Shown here: piece by piece, positions 32,964-44,468 of the stretch
Layout: each line of letters begins with the position of its first letter
Position numbering within the stretch: position 1 is the stretch's first letter
From: Panulirus ornatus
Taxonomy: Eukaryota; Arthropoda; Malacostraca; Decapoda; Palinuridae
DNA length: 64,000 nucleotides
Assembly: GCF_036320965.1 (NCBI RefSeq)
Contig: NC_092241.1
Location: 5,621,752 to 5,685,751 of the forward strand
Direction: 5' to 3'
Position numbers and translations under genes: made by a program
Notes under the pieces: model-generated
The model's input: the letters and a program-made list of their open reading frames with translations, nothing else
Told to the model about the DNA's origin: nothing
The model's database searches: none

Positions 32964-34587
32964 TCGACCCCTCCCCCCCAAAATGGTAAAGTCATGTAGG
33001 TTTAAAGAGTGATGTTGAAAGGATTCGAAACGATTCGAGAGAAGAGAAAAAAAAATGTATTTTTCTTCACGTCTTTTTACGTGTTGTGTCGCGTTCATCT
33101 CGTTCCTCCTTCACCAGGGGGCCCGTAAACCAGCGCTGGATCGAGGCCCCCAGAGACGTCCAGCTATTGAGGCGCGCCCTTGAGAGGCGCTGGACATTTA
33201 CATGAGCGTGAGGGAAGAGCGGCAATCTCTCAGAAGTGGAGGGATGTGGAGTACAGAGATCACCCTCTTCCACACTCTTTATGTCCGAGAGAGAGAGTGG
33301 AGGACGCACACACACACCCACACCCAGCCATTCCTTCAGTAGCTTCGTCATGAGGGCAACAGCGTCCATCGCGAGGGTAAGCAGGCTATTCAGAGGCGCC
33401 CTTGGAGAATCATGACTGCTTCGCACGACGCTCCCTGCAGGGTTAAACGGCGAGGAGAGGGCAGGGCAGGGCAGCGGCGGAGGAGGAGGAGGAGAAGGCA
33501 CTGTGTGACTTGGGAAGGAGAATGCCACTCATTGTGAGCAGCGTCGACGGAAACCCATGTCTGACACCAGGTGGATCATACAGCGACTCATTTAAGGCTC
33601 TGTGTTCCTCCTCTTCCTCCTCTCCTCTAACACTGTCGGAAGGAGAGAGAATATCCCAGTAAGTTCTTGTGGCCTCATTCCATCTCACTCACACATAATG
33701 AGGGGTAGATGTCGGTCTATTCTAAAAAGATCTGCGTTGAGAAATGGCTGGTACACACAAGTGGGGCCTAAATTTCTCCCTTGAGTTTCCGTTGGACACT
33801 CGCAAAGTCTCCTGACGAAGCAGGAATGTCTATGATACACTTATATACACAGTTTTACGAAGGTGTGGTGGTAGACTGACTCTAGTCAAAGCTAGACACC
33901 ATTGTTCCCGGATTTCGTACATGCCCAGAACGAACAGAGACCAGAGCTGTATTTGTTGGACACTCGTCGGTGAAACTAAATCCACAAGGTGTGAGGAAAT
34001 AATACGAGCCCACTTCGGCTGCAGAACTCGCTCTCCAGGCGAATCCTGGAGCCCACCTCCAGTAGACTTCAAGTCTTGTGTGGGGGTGGAATATAATGAC
34101 AGTAGGGGCTGGTAGAAAGCACAACATGGCATTGTGTGAGTGCCACTGGACCAATAAGTGCCAAAGGGTCACCTCTGTATGCCTTAGAATTCTCCGGAGA
34201 TAAGAAGAAGTCGAGGCATATATCAAGTAACTCACTCCTCCTCAATTCACTCCTCCCTCAGTGCTCTGTTACCAGTAGCATGTGAAGGCGAGGTCCCCTA
34301 CACCAGATGCGTCATTTCTTCCTTTGGTGGAAACGTCCCAGCGACTCTGACGACGAGGTCTCGCGTGGCAGAGACTTCAAGCCCAACTGATGACTGGAGA
34401 TCAAGTGGGAATGTGTCACTGAAGTTAGAATGTAGAAGGTGTCTCTGAAGTGTGGTCTGAAATACCGAACCCCCCCTCCCCCTTCGCTGGGGGAAGACCA
34501 TGTCTACAGGAGACTTAAAAACTTTGAGGACAACATATCTTGTAGGTGGGTAGACACAGGCGATACACACTGTCCAGCCAGCCACCT

Positions 34588-34590
<3 letters not shown>
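32963..34590. other. Longest array-free stretch, no gene recognised
   Basis: About 1.6 kb of moderately GC-rich sequence. The minus strand is open at 33067-33528 (153 codons) and 33443-33688 (81), and at 33882-34235 (117). About 100 codons of the first have ordinary composition (for example NSLLTLAMDAVALMTKLLKE), but I recognise no domain and see no convincing start context or splice sites. It could hold a diverged exon or an uncharacterised dispersed repeat. Confidence 0.4.
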
Positions 34591-34658
<68 letters not shown>

Positions 34659-34793
34659 CAGACCTTTAGCCTCGCTGGGAAAAAAATCCCACTGAAGGTC
34701 TTAGGTCAAGAATGGAGGAATGGAAGATCCTAAGCACCAAAGACATTTTCCTCTTCATGGTCTCAAAACCATAAAGGAACAATTTACTCCAAT

Positions 34794-34860
<67 letters not shown>
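34591..34860. repeat. Two (CT)n microsatellites
   Basis: (CT)n at about 34591-34655 and 34798-34860, separated by about 140 bp of unique sequence. Confidence 0.97.
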
Positions 34861-34865
<5 letters not shown>

Positions 34866-35604
34866 TGTGAATCACTAAGTGTGTTTCTGCCCTTGTGGAT
34901 ACGATGGGGGAAAAAAAATGGGATGTGGTCTAAGTGACTGGACACATTTCATAGACTCATCCAGATCCAGTATGAAAAGAAGAGTTTGTTTCGATGTCAC
35001 CGGCTTAAGCCTAGGAGGAGGGTTGGTTGGCTGAATGCCTAAAAGCTCAATAAATGCCTTTAGCCCAGCCAACACCACTGTTAAGAGAGTTTGACCCCCA
35101 TACATATGCCTTTGGGACAACCGATCAAAGGGTCGACACCATTGCAAGAGAGTTGGACCCCAAGAGAGAACAGTTCAACCCAGGGACTTTGGATCGACGA
35201 AAATCCAGTTGCTGGGGAGAATATAGTAAATGCTGCTACTGGATCACTCAATACACACTTCGACTGATTAAGAATCCTACCGAAGTCCCAGAACTTTGGA
35301 CACTAGAGGGCATCGAAACCCAATACCTTTGCTTCGAGATCCCACACGTTAGCCATGCTGAACACAGAGGGAAAAGTGGGTTTATTGGCCTCACAGATAC
35401 AACAGAGCCTTCGAACAGCCATCAAAGAAGGAGTCTGGTTCGCTTAGGAGGCCATGGATAAGGAGCTGTCTTGGGAAATGGGAAGGCGAATGGTAGGAGA
35501 AAGTTACCGAAGCGATTTTGAGGTTGTAACATGACGCTAATGCTGGTTACAACCCCTATTTGCATATAGTAGGAGAGAGAACTTAAAGGGGGGGCCCAGT
35601 TCGT

Positions 35605-35606
<2 letters not shown>
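34861..35606. other. Unique region with an unrecognised 135-codon plus-strand frame
   Basis: The frame at 35054-35461 is of normal complexity (MPLAQPTPLLREFDPHTY at its start) and contains GIETQYLCFEIPH. A vaguely similar [17 protein letters not shown] occurs in the frame at 51511-51831, and the DNA around GAAACCCAATA and GAAACACAATG is also alike. I infer a possible old dispersed repeat rather than two genes. No known domain. Confidence 0.35.

Positions 35607-35674
<68 letters not shown>
35607..35674. repeat. (GA)n microsatellite
   Basis: About 68 bp of GA on the plus strand. Confidence 0.97.
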
Positions 35675-35676
<2 letters not shown>

Positions 35677-36025
35677 CTCAAACGAAGAGTGTTTTCTAAT
35701 ACAGATGGACACTGTAACAAGGCCATTCGACGTGTCTCTCTCTCGGTAACAACCGTACTTCGTTGGAGCTTGGAGAAGTGGGAGGGGACAGACTGGGGTT
35801 TGGAGGTGTGGGGGTTGAATGAAAAATGCAATTGAAGTTATTTTATTTTCTTTTTCTTTTTAACTTAGATGAAATTGATGACACAGGGTGTTGCAAGGGA
35901 TAAGCCGGGCTTGTAATTTTTTTTTTTTTTTTGCATGGTTGCAACACAGACGTGTGACCCATTAAACATTTATCATACCTCACTGTTCTCATTTAAGAGA
36001 ACTAAAGAACATTTATGGGACATAT

Positions 36026-36030
<5 letters not shown>
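35675..36030. other. Unique spacer
   Basis: Single-copy with a T-run near 35918-35933. Nothing recognised. Confidence 0.55.

Positions 36031-36105
<75 letters not shown>
36031..36105. repeat. (TA)n microsatellite
   Basis: About 75 bp, ending at the 5' limit of the family L copy at 36111. Confidence 0.97.
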
Positions 36106-36109
<4 letters not shown>

Positions 36110-36110
36110 C

Positions 36111-36342
36111 TATTTCATGTGTGGCGGGGTGGCGACGGGAATGGATGAAGGCAGCAAGTATGAATGTGTACATGTGAATATATGTATATGTCTATGTATA
36201 TGTATGTATACGTTGAAATGTATATGTATGTATATATATGCGTGTATGGGCGTTTATGTATACCTATGTGCGTTGGTGGGTTGGGGCCATTCTTTTGTCT
36301 GTTTCCTTGCGCTACCTCGCTGACGCGGGAGACGGCGATTAA
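36111..36342 (+). mobile_element. Family L 3' untranslated region, copy U1
   Basis: It begins TATTTCATGTGTGGCGGGGT, passes GGCGACGGGAATGGATGAAG, TATGTATACGTTGAAATG and GGGCCATTC, and ends GCGCTACCTCGCTGACGCGG plus GAGACGGCGA, then AAGTATAAATA. It aligns with the sequence downstream of the reverse transcriptase fragment at 43757-44223. The 5'-truncated start is typical of LINE copies. Confidence 0.85.
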
Positions 36343-36887
36343 GTATAAATAGACGAAATATGAATATATATGTATAGATATTTATGAAAATGGGTACGAT
36401 TTGATATCATCCGCTCACACAAATTACATAATGAACCGGGTGTACGTAACCACCTTTGTACTATTGTTCGTAATCAATACATGATGCAAAAAAAAAAGGA
36501 ATAAAACATGAATTTAGTTTTGCAACACTGCAGAGCAAATAGATTTGTCTGTTTGTTAAAAAAACAACTCGAAAAAAACATATAAACAAACACCAAAAAT
36601 TGATATGTCCTCGTTTCATAGACTCAATTTTTTGTACCTCTTTTTCAATAGCTTTCAATAGCTTTTTTCTTTTTCCATTTATCAACTCGTGCCCCCCGCC
36701 CACCCCTTTTTTTTTTTGTGTGTGTTTATTTGGTCAGTCTTTCTCTGTCCCTGTGGTTCCACGTGGACGCATCGCCAGCCAATCAGAACTCATCTTCTCT
36801 CATTACCAATCATAACCACCCTATTTACGCTCCGTCCACCAATCACTTATACGTGCTCACCCGTTGTCACTCTTCGTCTGGTTTTCT
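36343..36887. other. Unique AT-rich region
   Basis: Single-copy with A-runs and T-runs (36487-36496, 36709-36717). Frames of 60-80 codons only; nothing recognised. Confidence 0.55.
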
Positions 36888-37976
36888 ATATCCGTCACTG
36901 ACGTAAGACCTTTCCGTCACTGACGTAAGACCTCTCCGTTACTGACGTAAGACCTCTCCGTTACTGCCGTAAGACTTCTCCGTCACTGACGTAAGGCTTC
37001 TCCGTCACTGACGTAAGACCTTTCCGTTACTGACGTAAGACTTCTCCGTCACTGACGTAAGGCTTCTCCGTCACTGACGTAAGACTTCTCCATCACTGAC
37101 GTAAGACCTCTCCGTCATTGACGTAAGACCTTTCCGTCACTGACGTAAGACCTCTCCGTCACTCACGTAAGACCTCTCCGTCATTGACGTAAGACCTTTC
37201 CGTCACTGACGTAAGACCTCTCCGTTACTGACGTAAGACCTTTCCGTCACTGACGTAAGACCTTTCCGTCACTGACGTAAGCCCTTTCCGTCACTGACGT
37301 AAGACCCCTCCATCACTGACGTAAGACCTCTCCGTCACTGACGTAACATCCCTCCGTCACTGACGTAAGACCCCTCCATCACTGACGTAAGACCTCTCCG
37401 TCACTGACGGAAGACCTCTCCGTCACTGACGTAAGACCTTTCCGTCACTGGACGTAAGACCTCTCCGTCACTGACGTAACACCCCTCCGTCACTGACGTA
37501 AGACCCCTCCATCACTGACGTAAGACCTCTCCGTCACTGACGTAAGACCTTTCCGTCACTGACGTAAGACCTCTCCGTCACTGACGTAAGACCTCTCCGT
37601 CACTGACGTAAGACCTTTCCGTCACTGACGTAAGACCTCTCCGTCACTGAACGTATAACCTTTCCGTCACTGACGTAAGACCTCTTCGTCACTGACGTAA
37701 GACCTCTCCGTCACTGACGTAAGACCTTTCCGTCAATGACGTAAGACCTCTCCGTCACTGACGTAAGACCTTTCCGTCACTGACATAAGACCTTTCCGTC
37801 ACTGACGTAAGACCCCTCCGTCACTGACGTAAGACCTCTCCGTCACTGACGTAAGACCCCTCCGTCACTGACGTAAGACCCCTCCATCACTGACGTAAGA
37901 CCTTTCCGGCACTGACGTAAGACCTCCGTCACTGACGTAAGACCTTTCCGTCACTGACGTAAGACCTTTCCGTCAC
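36888..37976. repeat. 22-bp satellite with a TGACGTAA motif, about 49 copies
   Basis: The unit is CCGTCACTGACGTAAGACC plus TCT or TTT. TGACGTAA resembles bZIP (CREB/ATF or C/EBP-ATF composite) binding sites and is kept in nearly all copies. Variants are mostly single substitutions. Confidence 0.95.
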
Positions 37977-38118
37977 CCTCCGTCACCCATCGCTTGACGG
38001 ACGTGATTCATCGTTTACTCACCCTCTGTTTTTTTTTTTTATGCCTTCAGTTACGACGCCTGTCGGTGTTCGTTCCGAGATTTCGTCATAAGTTACGTCA
38101 GCGACCCCACTTACGTCT
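37977..38118. other. Transition between two CCGTCAC-based satellites
   Basis: Contains CCGTCACCCTCCGTCACCCA near 37970-37989, then about 120 bp of unique sequence. Confidence 0.65.
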
Positions 38119-38890
38119 CGTCCGTCACTCACCCGATGTCGTACTTCACCCGTCGGCCTTACCACCCGTCATGCGTCGCCCGTCACTTCCTACCCGTCGT
38201 ACGTCATCCGTCACTCGTACACAAGTCGTACGTCACCCGTCACTCCCCACCCATTCTACGTCACCCGTCACATACCACCCATCATATCTCACCCGTCACA
38301 CTTCACCCGTCACTTCCCACCCATTCTACGTCACCCGTCACATACCAACCATCATATCTCACCCGTCACACTTCACCCGTCACTTCCCACCCATTCTACG
38401 TCAACCCGTCACATACCACCCATCATATCTCACCCGTCACACTTCACCCGTCACTTCCCACCCATTCTACGTCAACCCGTCACATACCAACCATCATATC
38501 TCACCCGTCACACTTCACCCCTCACTTCCCACCCATTCTACGTCACCCGTCACATACCACCCATCATATCTCACCCGTCACACTTCACCCGTCACACTTC
38601 ACCCATCACTTCCCACCCACTCTACGTCAACCCGTCACATACCAACCATCATATCTCACCCGTCACACTTCACCCGTCACTTCCCACCCATCATATCTCA
38701 CCCGTCACACTTCACCCGTCACTTTCCACCCATTCTACGTCACCCGTCACATACCAACCATCATAACTCACCCGTCACACTTCACCCGCCACTTTCCACA
38801 CGTCATGCCTCACCCATCACTTCCCACCCGTCATGCCTCACCCATCACTTCCCACCCGTCATGCCTCACCCATCCACTTTCCCACCCTGA
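38119..38890. repeat. CCCGTCAC-based minisatellite, about 61-84-bp higher-order units
   Basis: The short motif CACCCGTCAC combines with TTCCCACCCATTCTACGTCA and ATACCA(A/C)CCATCATATCTC in repeated order. A one-base CAACCCG/CACCCG difference shifts the reading frame between units, giving two overlapping plus-strand frames of about 260-300 codons that are not genes. Confidence 0.92.
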
Positions 38891-39110
38891 AAGAAAGATT
38901 CGTAATTAACATCAATCCACTATAATTAAAATTCAAAAGCTGTTTATCTCGACCCAGAGTATAACATCTGCATCAACTTGCGCGAAGAACATCAGCGAGA
39001 ACATCTCCCGCCATTGTTCTCTGTTCACCAGAGGCAAAGAACACGACTTTATATGTTAGGATAGACGTGGGTGTCACAAAACATTTCACAATATATTACA
39101 ACCTCTGAAT
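38891..39110. other. Unique spacer
   Basis: About 220 bp of single-copy sequence. No gene signal. Confidence 0.6.
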
Positions 39111-39633
<523 letters not shown>

Positions 39634-39658
39634 ACACGCTCTATAGCACTCACGTTAA

Positions 39659-42480
39659 GTGTAAAGTATTTACTTTAAGTACCAAGCTTGGGTTGTGGAT
39701 ATTCTCTTAAGTGTGTACTTTATTCTAAGTACCAAGCTTGAGCTGTGGATATTCTAAGTGCCAAGCTTGAGCTGTTGGATATTCTAAGTGCCAAGCTTGA
39801 GCTGTTGGATATTCTAAGTGCCAAGCTTGAGCTGTTGGATATTCTAAGTGCCAAGCTTGAGCTGTTGGATATTCTAAGTGCCAAGCTTGAGCTGTTGGAT
39901 ATTCTAAGTGCCAAGCTTGAGCTGTTGGATATTCTAAGTACCAAGCTTGGGCTGTTGGATATTCTAAGTACCAAGCTTGAGCTGTGAATATTCTAAGTGC
40001 CAAGCTTGAGCTGTGAATATTCTAAGTACCAAGCTTGGGCTGTTGGATATTCTAAGTGCCAAGCTTGAGCTGTTGGATATTCTAAGTGCCAAGCTTGAGC
40101 TGTGGATATTCTAAGTACCAAGCTTGAGCTGTTGGATATTCTAAGTGCCAAGCTTGAGCTGTTGGATATTCTAAGTGCCAAGCTTGAGCTGTGGATATTC
40201 TAAGTACCAAGCTTGAGCTGTTGGATATTCTAAGTGCCAAGCTTGAGCTGTTGGATATTCTAAGTGCCAAGCTTGAGCTGTGGATATTCTAAGTACCAAG
40301 CTTGGGCTGTTGGATATTCTAAGTACCAAGCTTGAGCTGTGAATATTCTAAGTGCCAAGCTTGAGCTGTGGATATTCTAAGTACCAAGCTTGAGCTGTTG
40401 GATATTCTAAGTGCCAAGCTTGAGCTGTGAATATTCTAAGTACCAAGCTTGAGCTGTTGGATATTCTAAGTGCCAAGCTTGGGCTGTTGGATATTCTAAG
40501 TGCCAAGCTTGAGCTGTTGGATATTCTAAGTTCCAAGCTTGAGCTGTGGATATTCTAAGTACCAAGCTTGAGCTGTTGGATATTCTAAGTGCCAAGCTTG
40601 AGCTGTTGGATATTCTAAGTGCCAAGCTTGAGCTGTGGATATTCTAAGTGCCAAGCTTGAGCTGTGAATATTCTAAGTACCTAGCTTGAGCTGTTGGATA
40701 TTCTAAGTACCAAGCTTGAGCTGTTGGATATTCTAAGTACCAAGCTTGAGCTGTGGATATTCTAAGTGCCAAGCTTGAGCTGTGGATATTCTAAGTACCA
40801 AGCTTGAGCTGTGGATATTCTAAGTACCAAGCTTGAGCTGTGGATATTCTAAGTGCCAAGCTTGAGCTGTGGATATTCTAAGTGCCAAGCTTGAGCTGTG
40901 AATATTCTAAGTACCTAGCTTGAGCTGTTGGATATTCTAAGTGCCAAGCTTGAACTGTTGGATATTCTAAGTGCCAAGCTTGAGCTGTGAATATTCTAAG
41001 TACCAAGCTTGAGCTGTTGGATATTCTAAGTGCCAAGCTTGGGCTGTTGGATATTCTAAGTACCAAGCTTGAGCTGTGAATATTCTAAGTACCAAGCTTG
41101 AGCTGTTGGATATTCTAAGTGCCAAGCTTGGGCTGTTGGATATTCTAAGTGCCAAGCTTGAGCTGTGAATATTCTAAGTGCCAAGCTTGAGCTGTTGGAT
41201 ATTCTAAGTGCCAAGCTTGAGCTGTGAATATTCTAAGTACCAAGCTTGGGCTGTTGGATATTCTAAGTGCCAAGCTTGAGCTGTTGGATATTCTAAGTAC
41301 CAAGCTTGAGCTGTGAATATTCTAAGTACCAAGCTTGGGCTGTTGGATATTCTAAGTGCCAAGCTTGAGCTGTTGGATATTCTAAGTACCAAGCTTGAGC
41401 TGTTGGATATTCTAAGTACCAAGCTTGGGCTGTTGGATATTCTAAGTACCAAGCTTGAGCTGTGGATATTCTAAGTACCAAGCTTGGGCTGTTGGATATT
41501 CTAAGTGCCAAGCTTGAGCTGTTGGATATTCTAAGTACCAAGCTTGGGCTGTTGGATATTCTAAGTACCAAGCTTGAGCTGTTGGATATTCTAAGTACCA
41601 AGCTTGGGCTGTTGGATATTCTAAGTACCAAGCTTGAGCTGTGGATATTCTAAGTACCAAGCTTGGGCTGTTGGATATTCTAAGTGCCAAGCTTGGGCTG
41701 TTGGATATTCTAAGTACCAAGCTTGGGCTGTTGGATATTCTAAGTACCAAGCTTGGGCTGTTGGATATTCTAAGTACCAAGCTTGGGCTGTTGGATATTC
41801 TAAGTGCCAAGCTTGAGCTGTTGGATATTCTAAGTACCAAGCTTGAGCTGTGAATATTCTAAGTACCAAGCTTGGGCTGTTGGATATTCTAAGTACCAAG
41901 CTTGAGCTGTGAATATTCTAAGTGCCAAGCTTGAGCTGTGAATATTCTAAGTACCAAGCTTGGGCTGTTGGATATTCTAAGTGCCAAGCTTGAGCTGTTG
42001 GATATTCTAAGTGCCAAGCTTGAGCTGTGAATATTCTAAGTACCAAGCTTGAGCTGTTGGATATTCTAAGTGCCAAGCTTGAGCTGTGAATATTCTAAGT
42101 ACCAAGCTTGGGCTGTTGGATATCTAATGCCAAGCTTGGGCTGTTGGATATTCTAAGTACCAAGCTTGAGCTGTTGGATATTCTAAGTACCAAGCTTGGG
42201 CTGTTGGATATTCTAAGTGCCAAGCTTGAGCTGTGGATATTCTAAGTACCAAGCTTGAGCTGTTGGATATTCTAAGTGCCAAGCTTGAGCTGTGGATATT
42301 CTAAGTACCAAGCTTGAGCTGTGAATATTCTAAGTACCAAGCTTGGGCTGTTGGATATTCTAAGTGCCAAGCTTGAGCTGTTGGATATTCTGAGTGCCAA
42401 GCTTGAGCTGTGAATATTCTAAGTACCAAGCTTGAGCTGTGGATATTCTCTCAAGTGTGTACTTTATTGTAAGTACCAAA
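39659..42480. repeat. 29/30-bp satellite, about 94 copies, with an 89-bp trimer
   Basis: The unit is TTCTAAGTGCCAAGCTTGAG plus CTGTTGGATA (30 bp) or CTGTGGATA/CTGTGAATA (29 bp). GTGCC/GTACC and TTGAG/TTGGG alternate. In places three units (29+30+30) repeat as an 89-bp block, for example frames starting at 40082 and 39993. The TTGGG variants contain CCAAGCTTGG, a 10-bp palindrome. Both ends carry the same diverged unit (TATTCTCTTAAGTGTGTACT on the left, one base different on the right). Confidence 0.97.
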
Positions 42481-43043
42481 GTTTGGATTCTTGGATATTC
42501 GTGTCCCGTTATGTATTGCAATATTCGTTCCATTCCCCTTCCCCTTACCATAATGGAAGGAAATGGGTCTATGATATTCCTGGTTTCTGGTGCCTTGTCT
42601 ACACACCGTCTATACACTGACTGTCTGTCTGTCTATTGTCTGTCTGTCTGTACCAGCGCTGTTGCGACCGTCCATTTGCGCAGGAGCCGTTGACGGGCCA
42701 GACCCAGACCCACCCCTACCCCCCCTGTTTTCTTTTCATCAGACCCTTCGAAGACCAGCCACGTAACCACGTCTCATCATCATGTCTTGATAGGAGACGC
42801 GAACCATCATCACCCACACACACACACACCCACACTCGTTATTGACGAAACGTCTCTCCTTTAACTAGTAGGGGAGGGAAGGGGGTGGGTGGGTGAGTCG
42901 AACCCTGACCAAACTTGACATGGAGATGGAGATTGAGAATCGAACCCTGACCAAACTTGACATGGGGAGGGGGAAACCCACAAAAACACCCCTTTTATCC
43001 AAAAATGATCCTGTGTATACATACAGAAGGGGATAAACCAGAG

Positions 43044-43048
<5 letters not shown>
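42481..43048. repeat. Spacer with (CTGT)n and a 43-bp duplication
   Basis: (CTGT)n at about 42619-42650. GAACCCTGACCAAACTTGAC plus ATGG is duplicated near 42900 and 42942. The rest is single copy. Confidence 0.8.

Positions 43049-43116
<68 letters not shown>
43049..43116. repeat. (GA)n microsatellite
   Basis: About 68 bp. Confidence 0.97.
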
Positions 43117-43119
<3 letters not shown>

Positions 43120-43248
43120 GGACTGCCTTGGAATTTGGTCCTTTTTTTTTCTATAGCTCCTCCTTTTGAGGACGACGTTGTTATATTGTTGTTTTTTTTC
43201 CCCCCTCTGTTATGATGTAAGACCTTCGTTGGCCACTTTGACACCTCT

Positions 43249-43274
43249 GTCCCGCGCTCGCTCCAGCGCGGGAC
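43249..43274. other. GC-rich perfect hairpin
   Basis: GTCCCGCGCT (43249-43258) and AGCGCGGGAC (43265-43274) flank a 6-nt loop. No T-run follows, so it does not look like a terminator. Confidence 0.75.
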
Positions 43275-43554
43275 CTTCCAATTAGCGGGTCGGATTATTC
43301 TCCTCCCGCGGCGCTCGTCCCTCGTAGAGTCTCATCATGTTTTCAGACGAGAAAAACTTCTTCTTCTTTTTTCAGGGTGGGATCTTCTTGTGAGCCAAAC
43401 ACAAGGGTACGACTAATTAAATCTGCTTTCGCTTCGTGCAAAGCCAAACTGCTTCGTAGCCTCAAGGTTATGACATTTGAACACGGCTGTGGTATCATTG
43501 GAGACGAGGGGATGGACCCACATACACATGTAAGCATATTCACACTTGCAGCTT

Positions 43555-43756
43555 TCATCCATTCCCGTTGCCACCCCGCCACACGTGAAATAGCCCCCCC
43601 CCCGCCCCCCTCCAGCGAGGAAGCGCCAGGAACAGACAACAAAGGCCACATTCGTTCACACTCAGTCTCTTGCTGTCATGTAGTAATGCACCGAAACCAC
43701 AGCTCCCTTTCCACATCCAGGCCCCGTAGACCTTTCCATTGTTTACCCCAGACGCT
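43555..43756 (-). mobile_element. Family L 3' untranslated region attached to its ORF2 end
   Basis: Reading on the minus strand from 43756 down, it passes GTAAACAATGGAAAGG, a piece unique to this copy, TTTGTTGTCTGTTCCTGGCG, then GTGTGGCGGGGTGGCAACGG and GAATGGATGAAAGC. The same order of landmarks is found in copies U1-U3. This copy lacks the terminal GCGCTACCTCGC tail and is truncated near 43530. Confidence 0.75.
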
Positions 43757-44223
43757 TCACATTCCCTGGTTCAATCCATTGACAGCACGTCGACCCTGGT
43801 ATACCACATCGTTCCAGTTCACTCTATTCCTTGCACACCTTTCACCTTCCTGTATGGTCAGGCCCCGATCGCTCAAAATCTTTTTCACTCCGTCCTTCCT
43901 CCTCCAATTTGGTCTCCCACTTCTCCTCGTTCCCTCCACCTCTGACACATATATCCTCTTGGTCAATCTTTCCTCACTCATTCTCTTCATGTGACCAAAC
44001 CATTTCAATACACCCTCTTCTGCTCTCTCAACCACACAGTTTTGATAACACACATCTCTCTTACCCTTTCATTACTTGTTCGATCAAACCACCTCACACC
44101 ACATATTGTCCTCAAACATCTCGTTTCCAACACATGCACCCTCCTCCGCACAACTCTATCCATAGCCCACGCCTCGCAACCATACAACATTGTTGGAACC
44201 AATATTCCTTCAAACATACCCAT
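43757..44223 (-). pseudogene. LINE (family L) ORF2 C-terminal fragment, frameshifted
   Basis: Two overlapping minus-strand frames (44223-44005 and 44053-43757) together give the typical C-terminal end of a non-LTR retrotransposon polymerase. VPTMLYGCEAWAMDR and RRRVHVLETRCLRTICG match the LYGCE(T/A)W...LEAF...LRRILG block after the reverse transcriptase core. VLKWFGHMKRMSEERL and RRSGRPNWRRKDGVKKILSD match the FLGHV.R...GRRSRGRPKKRW segment. The two frames are offset by one frameshift near 44030-44053. The RT core and endonuclease are absent; the 5' side is cut at about 44228, where family P copy 4 begins. The second frame continues to a TGA at 43757, but the copy at 52.4 kb has a stop about nine codons earlier, so the original end is uncertain. 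An RTE-like clade is a guess. Confidence 0.82.
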
Positions 44224-44231
44224 TTTTGCTC

Positions 44232-44395
44232 TCCAAATGGCGTCTTAGCTATGTCTCTTCGTTGTATATCAACTGACTGTTATATTTCTTTCTTGTATCT
44301 CCTCTGGTGATGTGATTATTACACGAAAGTGCACTTGGGAACTTGTCGTGTTTCATTTCCCCGTGGACTCGTAGGAATATACTTGATCACGCTCT

Positions 44396-44399
<4 letters not shown>
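44232..44399 (+). mobile_element. Dispersed element, family P, copy 4
   Basis: It runs CCAAATGGCGTCTTAGC, TATCAACTGACTGTTATATT, CTCCTCTGGTGATGTG, ACACGAAAGTGCACTTGGG, CCCCGTGGACTCGTAGGAAT and then TTGATCACGCTCTCAATA into (TA)n. The first eight bases adjoin the LINE fragment. Confidence 0.87.
44300..44340 (+). ncRNA. Hammerhead-like motif in P copy 4 (core mutated)
   Basis: TCCT pairs with GGGA (44337-44340) including one G-U. The core is CTGGTGA (44304-44310), with A6 changed to G, which should abolish activity. GAAA and AGTGCACT are intact. Confidence 0.4.

Positions 44400-44462
<63 letters not shown>
44396..44462. repeat. (TA)n microsatellite
   Basis: About 65 bp lying between P copy 4 and L copy U2. 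Confidence 0.97.

Positions 44463-44468
<6 letters not shown>

Noticed and set aside
43249..43274. Rho-independent terminator
   Set aside because: GC hairpin without a T-run, in what appears to be eukaryotic DNA.
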